Positions 50,916 to 61,529 of a stretch of 64,000 nt of DNA are shown in pieces. The first letter of the stretch is position 1, and each line of letters starts with the position of its first letter. A model generated the notes under the pieces. It was not told where the DNA came from and did no database searches. It saw only the letters and a program-made list of their open reading frames with translations. The position numbers and the translations under genes are program-made. The stretch lies in the NCBI GenBank assembly GCA_963576565.1, contig OY755042.1:106259314-106323313 (forward strand), given 5' to 3'. This DNA comes from Aspidapion aeneum (Eukaryota; Arthropoda; Insecta; Coleoptera; Brentidae).

Positions 50916-51192
50916 AACAATTTACACGAAGACGATAAACCTATCCCTGGACCTTCAAGTAGACCTGAAAAATCAAACTTTGATCTAGCTAATCAAGGTA
51001 ACAAAGAAAATTAATCTATCGCCGATAGTTTTACAGAATCAAAGAATATTCGTGCATTTACTGTAAGACAAAGTTTACTTACAAGGAGAAAAAAGTAGAT
51101 AATAATGTTGAAAATTCTGTTGGGAATCACGTGCAAGATCATTATCCAGAAGATTTAGTTTCGTTTAAATATTTAATACTTTAAAAACTTTT
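50916..51192 (+). pseudogene. Tandem copy 3 of the BBS9 terminal exon (broken)
   Basis: This is the same segment again. It has an in-frame TAA after NKEN (about 51012), a three-base loss in the serine run, and a lost A in the A-run before gtagat that shifts the frame. It has no acceptor. It shares several differences from copy 1 with copies 2 and 4, such as gccgatag for gcagaaag. Confidence 0.75.
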
Positions 51193-51239
51193 GTAACATG
51201 TGCAAATAAAAACAATATTTACAAATTTAATAAATCTTA

Positions 51240-51862
51240 ATTTTGATATTTTTTGCTAGACCAAACCGAACTCGAATTTTAAAAATAATTTTTTTTGAAA
51301 TCTCGCAAATTTCGCATTTATAACGTCATTCTAAAAAAATTCTCCTTAAATCTTGTAGACGATTTTTTGGAGATTTGAGGATTCTTGGTTCTTCAAGTAG
51401 ACCTAAAAAATCAAACTTTGATCTAGATAATCAAGGTCACAAAGAAAGTGAACCTATCGCCGATAGTAGTTTTATAGAATCAAAGAATCTTCGTGGTTTT
51501 AGTGTAAGACAAAGTTTACATACAAGGAGAACAAAAGTAGATAATAATGTTGAAAATTCTGTTGGGAATCACGTGCAAGATCATTATACAGAAAATTTAG
51601 TTTCGTTTAAATATTTAATATTATTAAAACTTTTGTAACAAGTGCAAATAAAAACAATATTTACAAATTTAAGAAATCTTTATTTTGATATTTTTTTCTA
51701 AACCAAACCGAACTCGAATTTTATTTATGCCTTTTAAACTCCTTTTAAAATATATTTTTTTTAAATCTTGCAAATTTCGTATCAATAACGTCTGTCTAAA
51801 AAAATTCCCCTTAAATCTTGGAGGCGATTTTTAGGAGATTTCAGGATATTCTCATAATTTTC
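51240..51862 (+). repeat. Repeated 3' flank of the terminal-exon array
   Basis: The segment with caaatttcgcatttataacg, aaaattctccttaaatcttg and cgattttttggagattt (51265-51380) recurs at 51740-51855 with a few changes. It marks the distal boundary of the exon 13 array. Confidence 0.7.
51385..51638 (+). pseudogene. Tandem copy 4 of the BBS9 terminal exon
   Basis: The copy joins at cttcaagtagacct and stays open to a TAA at 51636-51638. It encodes SSRPKKSNFDLDNQGHKESE, then RQSLHTRRTKVDNN. The first part of the exon is missing, replaced by sequence that recurs at 51735-51860, so the unit has picked up extra DNA. No acceptor of its own was seen. Confidence 0.7.
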
Positions 51863-51903
51863 CTTAATTCTTAAAAATGGAAGATTTCAAAATATATTTT
51901 TAA

Positions 51904-52086
51904 ATGAGTATAGTTCTTTTAGTGTATGTGAAATTTTTTGTTTTATTTTATGTGGTACAAACTTGGAGCACAGATCCCAGAAATGTCCAATTTCTAAGGA
52001 GATACAGTTCATTAACCGGTAAAAAATATAAAATTAATAGACAGGCAAATAATGATAAATTTATATTAAAATATTCAATATATTAA
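51904..52086 (+). CDS. Small ORF with signal-peptide-like start, uncertain
   Basis: The ORF has ATG at 51904 and 60 codons. The N-terminus is hydrophobic (MSIVLLVYVKFFVLFYVVQ) like a signal peptide or single membrane segment; the rest is polar and basic. It lies just after the BBS9 terminal-exon array and before the 52.4-kb inverted repeat. No homology was recognised and no splice site is convincing. AT-rich DNA readily yields such frames, so it may not be a gene. Confidence 0.15.
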   Translation: MSIVLLVYVKFFVLFYVVQTWSTDPRNVQFLRRYSSLTGKKYKINRQANNDKFILKYSIY

Positions 52087-52389
52087 CAGGTTTAATTTTC
52101 ATAGTTTGCGCAGGAGACCGGAGATAAAATAAAAACTTGTGGCTGCAGTATTATAAGGCGCGATATTATTAAAACTTTCCCTTTTCATCTTATTAATGGA
52201 TACACGGGCACCACAAAGAGTAAAAATTGAGATGAAACGTGCTTTGTTTGCTAAATATTGTCAAAGTTTTTTTTATTTCGCTCTCCACCGGCACCGTGGA
52301 GAAACGCAAAATATATAGTAATACAATATACAGGATGCTTCAATTCAATTATTTATTTGCAAAATTACGAGTGCGTATGATAAAGTATG

Positions 52390-52750
52390 AAAAACATTTC
52401 ATGTAAAGAAAGCCAAATACGCGAAAATGGTATTCCGTAAAAAGAATTGAGATAAAAGTAAAGCAAAGCCCTTCAATACGAATTTCAAAATGAAAAGTTC
52501 GTACTAGTATGGAAATATTTTTTAAAACTTTGCTAACAGCCAAACTTTTTTTTGTTCACTTTAGCACTGTGAAGAAGAGTCATTTGCAGCCGTAATTGCC
52601 AAGTTTAGAAAAACATTTCCAAACTAGTAAGAACCTTTCATTTTGAAATTTGTATTGGAGAACTTGACTTTACTTTAATCTCAATTCTTTTTACGGAATA
52701 TCATTTTGGCGTACTTGGCTTTTTTTTACATAAAATGTTTTTGTTATGAT
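52390..52750. repeat. Foldback repeat of 0.36 kb
   Basis: The left arm with tggtattccgtaaaaagaat and atacgaatttcaaaatgaaa pairs with the right arm with tttcattttgaaatttgtat and attctttttacggaatatca. Confidence 0.85.
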
Positions 52751-52859
52751 TTCACTCCTTTTTTCAAGAATTTGGATAATATTTAGGTTTTAAAGTAGTA
52801 AAATATGCGGAATATTGTTTAAGACTTTTGCAACGTCTTATTAAAAATGTTAAGGTTTT

Positions 52860-54900
52860 TTAATTTATTCCTATGGTTTTATCATAGGTCCTATCAGCCT
52901 TCTAAAGCTCAGATCTCTAGCGTTTCTGGATGTGGGTAATGTTATTTTTACATAACCTTACATTTATATGGGAGGGAAGAAAATTAAAATTTTGGGGCTT
53001 TTAAATTTTTTCCTATAGTTTTATCCTATTTCCTATCAGTCTGAAAAACCTCAGCTCTCTAGCGCTTCTGTGGGCGATGTTATTTTTACATAACTACATG
53101 TATAGGGAGTAAATTAGAATTTATGGGGTTTTTTTTTCAAGGGTTTGGTCATAATTTCTATTAGTCTGTCAAATTTTAGCTTTGTAGCATATCCGGAAGT
53201 ACAGTAGAATTTTGATGATCTATACATAAGTGAGCGAGAGTAAGTGAGTAGCATTTCGACGTTTTTTGAAATTTTTGAAAACTACTTTACTACTTTATGG
53301 TCGATGAAACCTGGAGGGGTTGTTAATTCTATGAAAATCTACAATTGTGCAAAGTGTGCGTTCCGTAGCTCATTCCGAATTAGAGTTTTAGATAGGTCAA
53401 ATATGGGCTGGAATGTTTCAAGAAAAGATGATACAGCAGTTTACGCGCACTTGGCGTGCCCCCAGATAAGTTGTATCATAAAGTAACTTTGTAGTTATAT
53501 GATATTAGCGTATAAGCCAGAAAAAACAAACGGCGTGCATCCAATTAAAAGTCAGCTAACCAAAGCGTAGGGATTGGCTATCCTTTTCAGATACTTTTAA
53601 ATTTATACCTTATCTTTCGCACTCGTGACTTCTCGATTAAAGAAATGTAGTGAGACACGGAGTAAATGCTGAAATACGATACTTTTCAGTTGAATGCTTG
53701 GACATTTTTATATGCTAACATGAAATTTGGTCGACTTGACATTCGTGTCATTATTTTTACTATCTTTGAAGGTCTAAAACAAAAGGAATATCATTATAGT
53801 ATTATAAATCTGCACCGAAAAAGGGGTTGATTTGGAAAAACATAGGAATGCAAATCTAGGGCACCGCAGTGCCCCGCCAAGTTCGCCTAAACTGCTGTAC
53901 CACCTTTTCTTGAAACATTTTAGTCCATATTTGATCTATCTATAACTATATTTCGGATTGAGCTACTAGGTAGATGAAATTCAAACTTTGCACAGTCGTA
54001 GACATTGACAGATCTAACAACCCCTCCAAGTTTCATCGAGTTCCATAAAGCAGTAAAGTAGTTACGAAATTTTGAAAAGCGTCGAATTTACCACTCACAC
54101 ACTCACTCATGTATAGATCATCAAAATTCTATTGTACTTCCAGATATTCTACAAAGCTGAAATTTGAAAGGCTTTTAGAACTTATGACCAAACCCTTGGA
54201 AAAAATCAAAAAACTGCAAAATTTCATCATACTCCCCTCCCCTATACATGTAAAATTATATAGAAGTAACATTGCCCACTTTAAAGAATGCTAGAGAGCT
54301 GAGCGGACAGACTGGAAGGAACTATAACAAAACTATGCATGTAAAGTTATATAAAAGCAACATTGCTCACTTCCAGAAATGCTAGAGAGTTGAGCTTTGA
54401 CCGACTGGTAGGAACTATAATAAAACTATATAAAAAAATAAAAAAAAACCCAATATTTTAATTTACTTCCCTCCCCTATCAGTGGCGTAGCATGGGGGGG
54501 GGCGCGGGGGGGTTTCCCCCCCCCCCGCCCCGAGGGTACTGGCGCCCCATGGGTGCCCGAAGCGCCTCTGTATTAAGTAACAGGCAAATTGAGAGGGCGG
54601 CAAAGAAAACTAAAGACATGATGACTTTTTTTTTTTTTGGTCGCAAGGTTTTTATGGACGCCCTTTTTAGTCGTCGGCCCCCCTTGCCCCCTTCAGGCAC
54701 GCCACGCCGCTGTCCCCTATACATGTCAAATTATATAAAAATATTATAGAGAGCTAAGCTTTGACAGACTGGCAGGAACTATATAAAAAAAATCAAAAAA
54801 CACCAACATTTTAATTAACTTCCCTCCCCTATACATGTAAAATTATTTAAAATATTTATTGCCAACAGAAATTATAGAAAGCTGGGATTTGGCAAACTGA
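52860..54900. mobile_element. Large foldback with tandem units in both arms
   Basis: Inner arms 53155-53470 and 53870-54170 pair (attttgatgatctatacat against atgtatagatcatcaaaat; aacctggaggggttgtta against aacaacccctccaagttt). Outer arms hold units of about 100-170 bp with cccctatacatgtaaaatta at the right and their complement at the left. A MITE is inserted at 54480. No gene is evident. Confidence 0.8.
54480..54712. mobile_element. hAT-like MITE with exact 8-bp duplication
   Basis: The ends are cagtggcgtagcatg and gccacgccgctg. The 8-mer tcccctat stands on both sides (54472-54479 and 54713-54720) without mismatch. The interior, read inverted, matches the MITE at 16514-16729 (ggtcgcaaggtttttatgg, aagacatgatgac). 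Frames over it are G/C-rich artefacts. Confidence 0.95.
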
Positions 54901-55546
54901 CAGAAATTATATACAAGCTCATGAAGTCCCCCCTTCTCTTTTTCTCGTAAGAGCATGTAGGTATCGCGCTTAACAAAGGATATTCAGAAACTAATATATC
55001 CAGAGCAGACGCATATAAAACTAAAAAAAATTGATTTTTTAGAATACATCGGTTCTTTTTACTTTCATTTTTCGGAATATGCTATATATAACTCCACTAT
55101 AAAGAGGCTGGGGAAAAAATTATAAAAATATATTTAGGATTTATTTAAGAAAAAATATAGGAAAAATATATTTTCTGAAGACCCTGGTATCACACGGAAG
55201 AAATGGCAGCAAAGAAGTATGATTGCTGAGTGTCGCGCAGCTCCCACCTTTCTTCTTTCTTCTTCTGAAGCTCGGTTTATGCTTCACGGTATTTCGACTG
55301 CACGCAAGTCCGACGTCTTATAGCAAATAAGACTGGTTGACTAGTTTTTAAAAAAATTTCACTGTTGTTCATAATTTATAATTCTCCGTGTAATAAAAAT
55401 ATTAATACATTAATAAAATTTTAAAAATTACTCATTGTGATTTGAAATCGATAAAAAAAAATAATTTCTCGGAAATAATTAAAATGCTAGTTCTACCTGT
55501 TCGCGGGGTTATAGTGAGTGTTGAAAAATAAAGAAAAATATCGGTG

Positions 55547-55730
55547 ATGAGTTTATCAGACGAAGAAATTAAACAAAATAAAGAGGATAATAATAATTTA
55601 AGCAACAGCAGGACTTGTAATCATCCGCGAAAAAAAATGACGACAGCTCAAAATCTGCTTTTTCGGCTTTCAATAGTCCTAACTATGGCTGCTGCGGTAG
55701 TGACTATTTTGTATTTAACTCCTATGCCAG
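55547..55730 (+). CDS. Candidate first coding exon of a single-pass membrane protein
   Basis: The ATG at 55547 opens 61 codons that end at a good donor (ccag before gtaagaa, 55731). The first 30 residues are polar and acidic (MSLSDEEIKQNKEDNNNLSN), followed by a basic patch HPRKK and then a hydrophobic segment around residues 40-58 (LSIVLTMAAAVVTILYL). This is the layout of a type II membrane protein with a short cytoplasmic tail. I do not recognise the family and found no following exon within the window; a TIR element of about 2 kb starts 158 bp downstream. The region 55190-55500 upstream is a plausible promoter and 5' UTR, but I see no firm motif there. It could also be a chance frame. Confidence 0.5.
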
Positions 55731-56764
55731 GTAAGAAAACTCCTTGTTTTTTTCTAACTTATTTTCGATTTATTATTTCGAAATGTACTCCGGAAGTTTT
55801 TCATATTAACAAAACCAAAACTTTTGCTGAAAAAAAGTTTTTGTATCGGGCTTTAAACTACATATTATTTGTTATCAAAAGCTAGTAAAGCCGGGTACTC
55901 ATTAACGAACCACGAGCATCGATCAACGAACGCGATCTATTCGCTAATGTGGACGACATTGTTCGGGGCTCGTAGCGCGATATCGAAACCTTAAATTAAA
56001 AGAAAGTACCCAGTAAATTTGAGACATAAATACACATCTCTTGAAAAAGTTTACCTACATAAATACATTTTTTAAATAAAAAAAAACATTTAAAAAAAAT
56101 TGCTAAATCTATTTGTAATAGTTTACTTGTAAGAAAATAGTAAACTGTCAGTCTTACTTTTTTACTTAAATTGCGAATATCTCAAAAACTAATCTATTAA
56201 TTTTTGAAATAATATCAATGCTGTAAAGGAATAGAAAAAACCCTTTTAAACCAGGTATCACTTGACCCACTTTCCCTCTCCAAAGTCAAGAGGTCAAAGC
56301 TACCCGAGTCGATAGATATAAATATTTTAAGAAAATAAAAATAATGTGTCCAAGGATTTTTTCGAAAATTTACTTTAAATACTCATAATGGCATCCCGTA
56401 TACGTTTTCTGTGAGCATATTACTTTAAATTAAAATTGATAATGATGATGATAACGAAAATGATTATACGTATGTTTTATCGCTCCGCTTGTTTTGTAAA
56501 AAGAGTTTTTGCTTTTTTCTTTCTGGGTAATAAATTTTGTAGTATAAAATGGAAAATAAATATATTTTGTTTACCTCACTTTACTGATAACGGTAATTAC
56601 CACTTATGATTGGACAAGCTAACCTATGCACGTATTATTGCTAAAAACTGCACAGAACAGATGTGGCTTTACTCAGGCGTTGCGATCTATATTGAGAGAT
56701 GTTGAAGGAATAAGAACAATTCACGCGCGCTCGCTTAAAGCGCCTCTAGCGGTAGATATGTCGG

Positions 56765-56925
56765 AATTACAAACCGATAACGGTAATGATGCTCTTCCAG
56801 GGTAGGCGCCTAAAATTTAATAATGATAACGGCAATGACGCGCCTTCAGGGCACACGTTTGAAAATGATATACTGATAACGGTAATCACGCTCTTCCAGG
56901 GTACGCGTTTAAAATGTTATTTTAT
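56765..56925 (+). repeat. Three units with GATAACGGTAATNACGC
   Basis: The words gataacggtaatgatgctct, gataacggcaatgacgcgcc and gataacggtaatcacgctct start three units of about 50-60 bp, each with cttccagggtaNgcg or a close variant. More loose copies of ataacggtaa are at 56588 and in 23130-23240. Confidence 0.8.
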
Positions 56926-56968
56926 AAAAAAAATAGGAAGTAATATTTGTTTTTAACAGACTGCGATA

Positions 56969-56969
<1 letters not shown>

Positions 56970-57052
<83 letters not shown>
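56970..57052. repeat. (TA)n microsatellite
   Basis: About 40 TA units with one C interruption at 57001. Confidence 0.97.
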
Positions 57053-57055
<3 letters not shown>

Positions 57056-58002
57056 TAAACTAGACTTATAGAGCAATATAATGTTGAAATTCGTATGATA
57101 TATTAGGTTTTTCTATTTTAGTGATTGCAAACCTCTATCCGGTTATGATAACGGAGTATGACGTTTGGACCAGTCTTACACAAAATGTTAACAACAAATA
57201 GCAACTTCAGCATCAAACTTAATGTAGTGCTTTAGAGTAATATTGGAGGCAATTTTATTTGTACAAGAAAAATAACTAATATACTAAACACTAATTTAAT
57301 TTTGGATGGTAACATGAAAGGGATCCCTTTTCAATAATGACCTAATACTTATGCATGTTCTCTGGGTTATTTTGTCTGGTTCAGGCAATTTTTTTACGCT
57401 GCTGCTGGCCTGGCCCTCCCCCCTCCTTGACATAAAACTTATAATTTTTAATTCCAGAAGAAAAATAACCCATGCATAAGCCGCAATTTTTTTCTAAATT
57501 AAATTTAACTGATTTTACTCAAATTTTCGCCTGCGGCACATTTTATTTGCACATAGCTAATTCTTATTAAATCTCACAAAAAAAATTATTTTGTGTTTTT
57601 TTCCCTCCTTGGCCCCTGCCCCCGGTTATCCTGGATCCGCCACTGGTCGGGCTTACTGGCAAAGCCATTTTGTTTTAGGCTAGTAACATATAAACCACGC
57701 ATCTTCTTTTAAATGTTTTTTAAATAGTCTTTGTTTTTTGGATCCCATATAACAGGTCTATTCCTGTAATTTTCAAATAGACAATACTTTTACATCATTC
57801 ATGGTATTTTTGTTTATTTGAAGCGCATTGAACGACGACCGCCTATTGGCTCGTCGCGAATGGCTTGTTGCGTGCTGCGATCATACCTTTTTTACGTCTA
57901 CATTAGCGAATTGTTCGAGGCTCGTGGCTCGGTAATGAGTACCCGGCTTAAGATATATATGAACAACAAGTTAAATTAAAGAAAGAAGAATTATAAAAAA
58001 GT

Positions 58003-58085
58003 TTCTCTTCAGCCGGGAACCTGGATCTCTTGCTCTGTACGTAAACGCTCTTTCATTAAGCTATCAAAGATCATACATAAAACTT
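58003..58085 (-). repeat. tRNA-derived SINE-like fragment, copy 1
   Basis: On the minus strand the order is tagcttaatgaaagagcg (A-box-like), a spacer, and ccaggttcccggctgaa (B-box-like), followed by gaagagaaacttttttataa. This is the layout of a tRNA-derived SINE head. It is too changed to be a working tRNA. Confidence 0.5.
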
Positions 58086-58369
58086 CTACCTATGCATGTG
58101 TATCGTTTCTCAATACAAGAACGAGAAATCCTCAGGGTATTAACTCGACCAAGCCAATTCTATTGATTTTTATAATTCTTCTTATCCACTGTCAAAGGTA
58201 TGAAAACCCAAATTAGACGTAAATTATCAAGGTCTGAAAATATGAGATCACCTTTTCCGTGTGTTAAAATCTCTGATCGCAATGGGCGATTGCCATTATA
58301 ATTTTCAAGTACCAAATTGCAAATAATTCATGGACCTAAAACCATAAACAAAAAGTGCAATTAAAGAGA

Positions 58370-58475
58370 GAAGAATTATAAAAAAGTTTCTCTTCGGGCG
58401 GGACTCGAAACCAGGAAAACATTGATTCTCTTGCACATGGTTATCACAGAAGATCGACATGTGTCATATCGCGAG
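58370..58475 (-). repeat. tRNA-derived SINE-like fragment, copy 2
   Basis: The minus strand has tcctggtttcgagtcccg, a good B-box (GGTTCGANNCC type), followed by the same tail gaagagaaacttttttataa as copy 1. The A-box half is poorly preserved. Confidence 0.5.
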
Positions 58476-59188
58476 ATTTAGACTTTATTGGGGGTAAAAA
58501 AAATTAGTTTCCCGCTGGATATCGGATCTGTTAACCGAAGAACAGAGAAAAGCTAGGGTCAATTGGTGTCGGACAACTCTAGACTACTTTGAGGCAAGAA
58601 ACTCGAAAAACGTGTACAGCATTTTCGGTGGTGATGAATCGTAGATTTACTTATTGAACCCGAAAATAAACGTCAGTCGTCTGTTTGGATGTTCCAAGAT
58701 GAAGAAAAGTCAAAAAAGTCATCTGTTCTCGAAGTGTATCCAAAAAGATGGTAGCGGTATTTATCTCTAAAGCAGGTTATGTAGCAACAATTCCTCTGGA
58801 AGATCAAAGAACTGCTACTGCCGATTGCATCACCATTTGTTTGCTGAAAGTCATCGATGAGCCTTGAAAAACAAACCCCGAACGAGAAATCATCTTCCAC
58901 CAAGACAATGCAAGTTCGCATAAAGCACAAAAAACCATTGAATTTTTAACGCAACCGAACGTTGAATTGATGGACCATCCACCATACAGTCCCGACCCAT
59001 ATACGTTACGTATATGTCCCGGCCTAAGTCCCAATGATTTCTATACTATCCAGAGGAAGCTGTCGACACCTCCAAGAACGCAATTTTGGCAGTACCATCA
59101 AACGAGTGGAATTACAGCTTTGACAACTGGTTTGAGCGCATGCAAAAGTACATTATTTTTTGGTGAAGAATACTTCGAGAAACAATAA
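58440..59188 (+). pseudogene. Mariner transposase pseudogene
   Basis: Across frameshifts the translation shows SVSKKMVAVFISKAGYVATI, then IIFHQDNASSHKAQKTIEFL with the second catalytic Asp, MDHPPYSPD with the third catalytic Asp region, and the terminal GEEYFEKQ. This matches irritans-type mariners. Stops occur throughout. A 19-bp palindromic insertion with an 8-bp duplication interrupts the frame just after PYSPD. Confidence 0.9.
58998..59016. mobile_element. 19-bp palindromic insertion with 8-bp target duplication
   Basis: The 19-mer catatacgttacgtatatg is flanked by tcccgacc (58990-58997) and tcccggcc (59017-59024). Leaving out the 19 bases plus one 8-mer gives back the usual mariner order PYSPD-LSPNDF. 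The same 19-mer ends the 159-bp MITE at 23769-23927. Confidence 0.8.
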
Positions 59189-60149
59189 AGTGCAGTAATT
59201 TTATTATAACAACTGGCGAAATGTTTCCTAAAAACTAATTTATGGATGATTATACCAAAAGTGGGCTATATGGATATCATTTTTGGTCATTGCCTTTAAA
59301 TAACAGTACAGTACAGTAAATAATTTTGTTCTTTTAAATTTATGTAACTAATAAGGTGTAAGTTAAGAAACATTTATTTTTCGAATTTTAGGAATTATTG
59401 CATTAAAATTTCAGAGGGATGAGTACCAGAGGAATGCGTTTTTTAATGGTTTTCCAATTTAAATCAAAATCTATTTAGACTACTTAACTTAAGTTTTATA
59501 TAAATAAAGTTCCTATACTTATAATTTTAAAACAATCAACAAAAAAATTATACTATTGATATCAGTCGAATATTTACTTACCAGAGGAATGATAATTGAA
59601 TCATTCCTTTTTGATTTCTCCGAAAAAAACTAATTTTCTGCCGAAAATAAAAAGATCTATAATTTAAACCAAACTAAAGTTGACATTATCTGTCACAACT
59701 TGTCACCCTCACAAGTAAATTAGATATCCAGGGCCGTCTCTTTCTCTAGAAATTAACCGGTGGTATTCACAAATATTGTGTTATTAAAAATGGAGCACGT
59801 TTAAAATTGTAAAATTTTCTGGAGAAGATGTAAATTCGGATTTTCAAAAATATGACTGCAAACTTACGTTTTATCAATTTTTTGATAATTAGTTAAGACT
59901 TGGTTAAATATTATTTATTAGGATATTTTTTTCAATCTGAGTTTTTAATATTTAGTTTGGAGAGGAACGAGAAACTTGCAATTTTTTTATACATTAAACT
60001 CAAATGCTCCATAAAGAAAACATTTCGTTTTAAATCTTATAACTAACATTATGCTTCATTTGCAGTCTGTGTTTGAAAAATATGCATTCCCACTCCACAG
60101 CACCATTTTTGTAGAATCATCCTTATAGAGATTTTGGTTAGGTATTTCT

Positions 60150-60292
60150 AAGCTAAGATTTTTTTAGATATTTGCTACATATTTCATGAATACAAATATA
60201 AAATAGCATAAAATACAGCCTCATGGAGTCTCGGGTCCCCCAAAACTGTCGCAAGCCCACCCCAAAACTTTTTTCTATATAGGCCACTGACA
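60150..60292. mobile_element. hAT-like MITE, truncated
   Basis: It has the family core aatataaaatagcataaaat and agcctcatggagtctcgg and ends ctatataggccactg. The left G/C-rich end is missing. Regions 59190-60140 and 60300-60600 show nothing recognisable. Confidence 0.75.
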
Positions 60293-60603
60293 GGAATCAT
60301 CACTAAGATGTAGTCTCTTGGAAAAAGAGAACAAGCTCCATTTGCAACTGCAAACTGTATCGGGAGGAGGGGGGGGATTAACGTTAGGTAGAGGGTGATT
60401 ATAAAAGTCTGCATTTTTACATTTTACATTTTTACTATCACCTCTTCACATAATTTATAAGTTTTTTTTTAATAAAGAATTCAACTATCAAAATTTTCAT
60501 TGGTGACGATTGGTTTTTGAGATATTTCCAAAGTAGGTATTTTTGTTTGTATATTTTGTCTCAAAATAAGATGTTAAAAAAATTAGCCAAATCAATTAAT
60601 ATA

Positions 60604-61010
60604 CAGGGTGGTTTAGTAGATTCTCATTTTCTGGGAATTGATTCTGCTTAAACTGAAACTAAGATGCTAAAAAAATTAATCAAATCAATTAATCTACAGG
60701 GTGGTTTAGTAGGCTAATTTGATAAAAATACCTTTCTTTTAAAAAATATCGGAAAATGTTATTAAACATTTTTTTAGGCGATTTGAAGCTAGTTTTTCTG
60801 AATATTGAGAATCAGTCATAACTTTTAATTCCAAACAACTTTTCTTAATAATATTTTCTGATATCTCTTAAAACAAAGGTACTTTACTCCTAATACTTTT
60901 TATCAAATCAACCTACTAAATCACCTTGCATAGTAATTGATTTGGCTTTTTTTATTTACCTGTTAATTTAAGACCAAGCAGGAGCGATTCCCAGAAAATC
61001 AGAATCTAAA
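60604..61010. repeat. CAGGGTGGTTTAGTAG foldback repeat
   Basis: The word cagggtggtttagtag occurs at 60604 and 60699. Inner arms pair (gtaggctaatttgataaaaa against tttttatcaaatcaacctac); outer arms pair (attctcattttctgggaat against gattcccagaaaatcagaat). Confidence 0.7.
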
Positions 61011-61529
61011 TCGAAATTTTGTTGTCATTTATACCTTACCGTAATTCAATCCGTGGACACACTGTAGATACGCTTTTTATTTGAATTATTTTCGAAATCA
61101 ACATTACAGTGACGTATTACACATTTTGACATTCTCTTACTCTGCCTAAAAGCCAGCTAAAATTGCGTCTAAAGTAAAATTTTTCAGAAACATTTTGAAA
61201 TTCTGTTTTCGTAATATTTATGAAAAATGATTATGTAGATAAGTATTTTCTTTTATTTCTTTTTTCCTGCTCATCTGAAATATGTAGTATGTAGGTAAGT
61301 ATATTATTTTTTCTTTTTCCTGCTCATCTGAAATCTAAATCCTGTCTACGCGAAATTTACAAGCCAAACATAAAAATATTTTTACGACTGCATGGCGAAA
61401 ATGCTTTTGCACAACAAAGTAATCACATTGTGTTATTTGTGCATGTTTCATAGAAGATATATGGAAATGTACCTACTTCTGTAAGCTAAGTAAAATTGTT
61501 ACTTTATGCACTCTTTTTTTTAGCAAATT

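Larger units (their letters stand above)
55888..57949. mobile_element. TIR element AAGCCGGGTACTCATTA, 2.06 kb
   Basis: The left end aagccgggtactcatta (55888-55904) and right end taatgagtacccggctt (57933-57949) are perfect inverted repeats; inner arms continue with cgctaatgtggacgac against gtctacattagcg. The interior has a TA run and three gataacggtaat units but no gene. It begins 158 bp after the candidate exon at 55547. Confidence 0.8.

Noticed and set aside
53244..53486. 80-codon frame with Cys residues
   Set aside because: Sits in one arm of the 52.9-54.9 kb palindrome, and its mirror arm is degenerate; no independent support.
58003..58085. Functional tRNA gene
   Set aside because: Stems do not form a proper cloverleaf by eye and the 3' side runs into a SINE-like tail.
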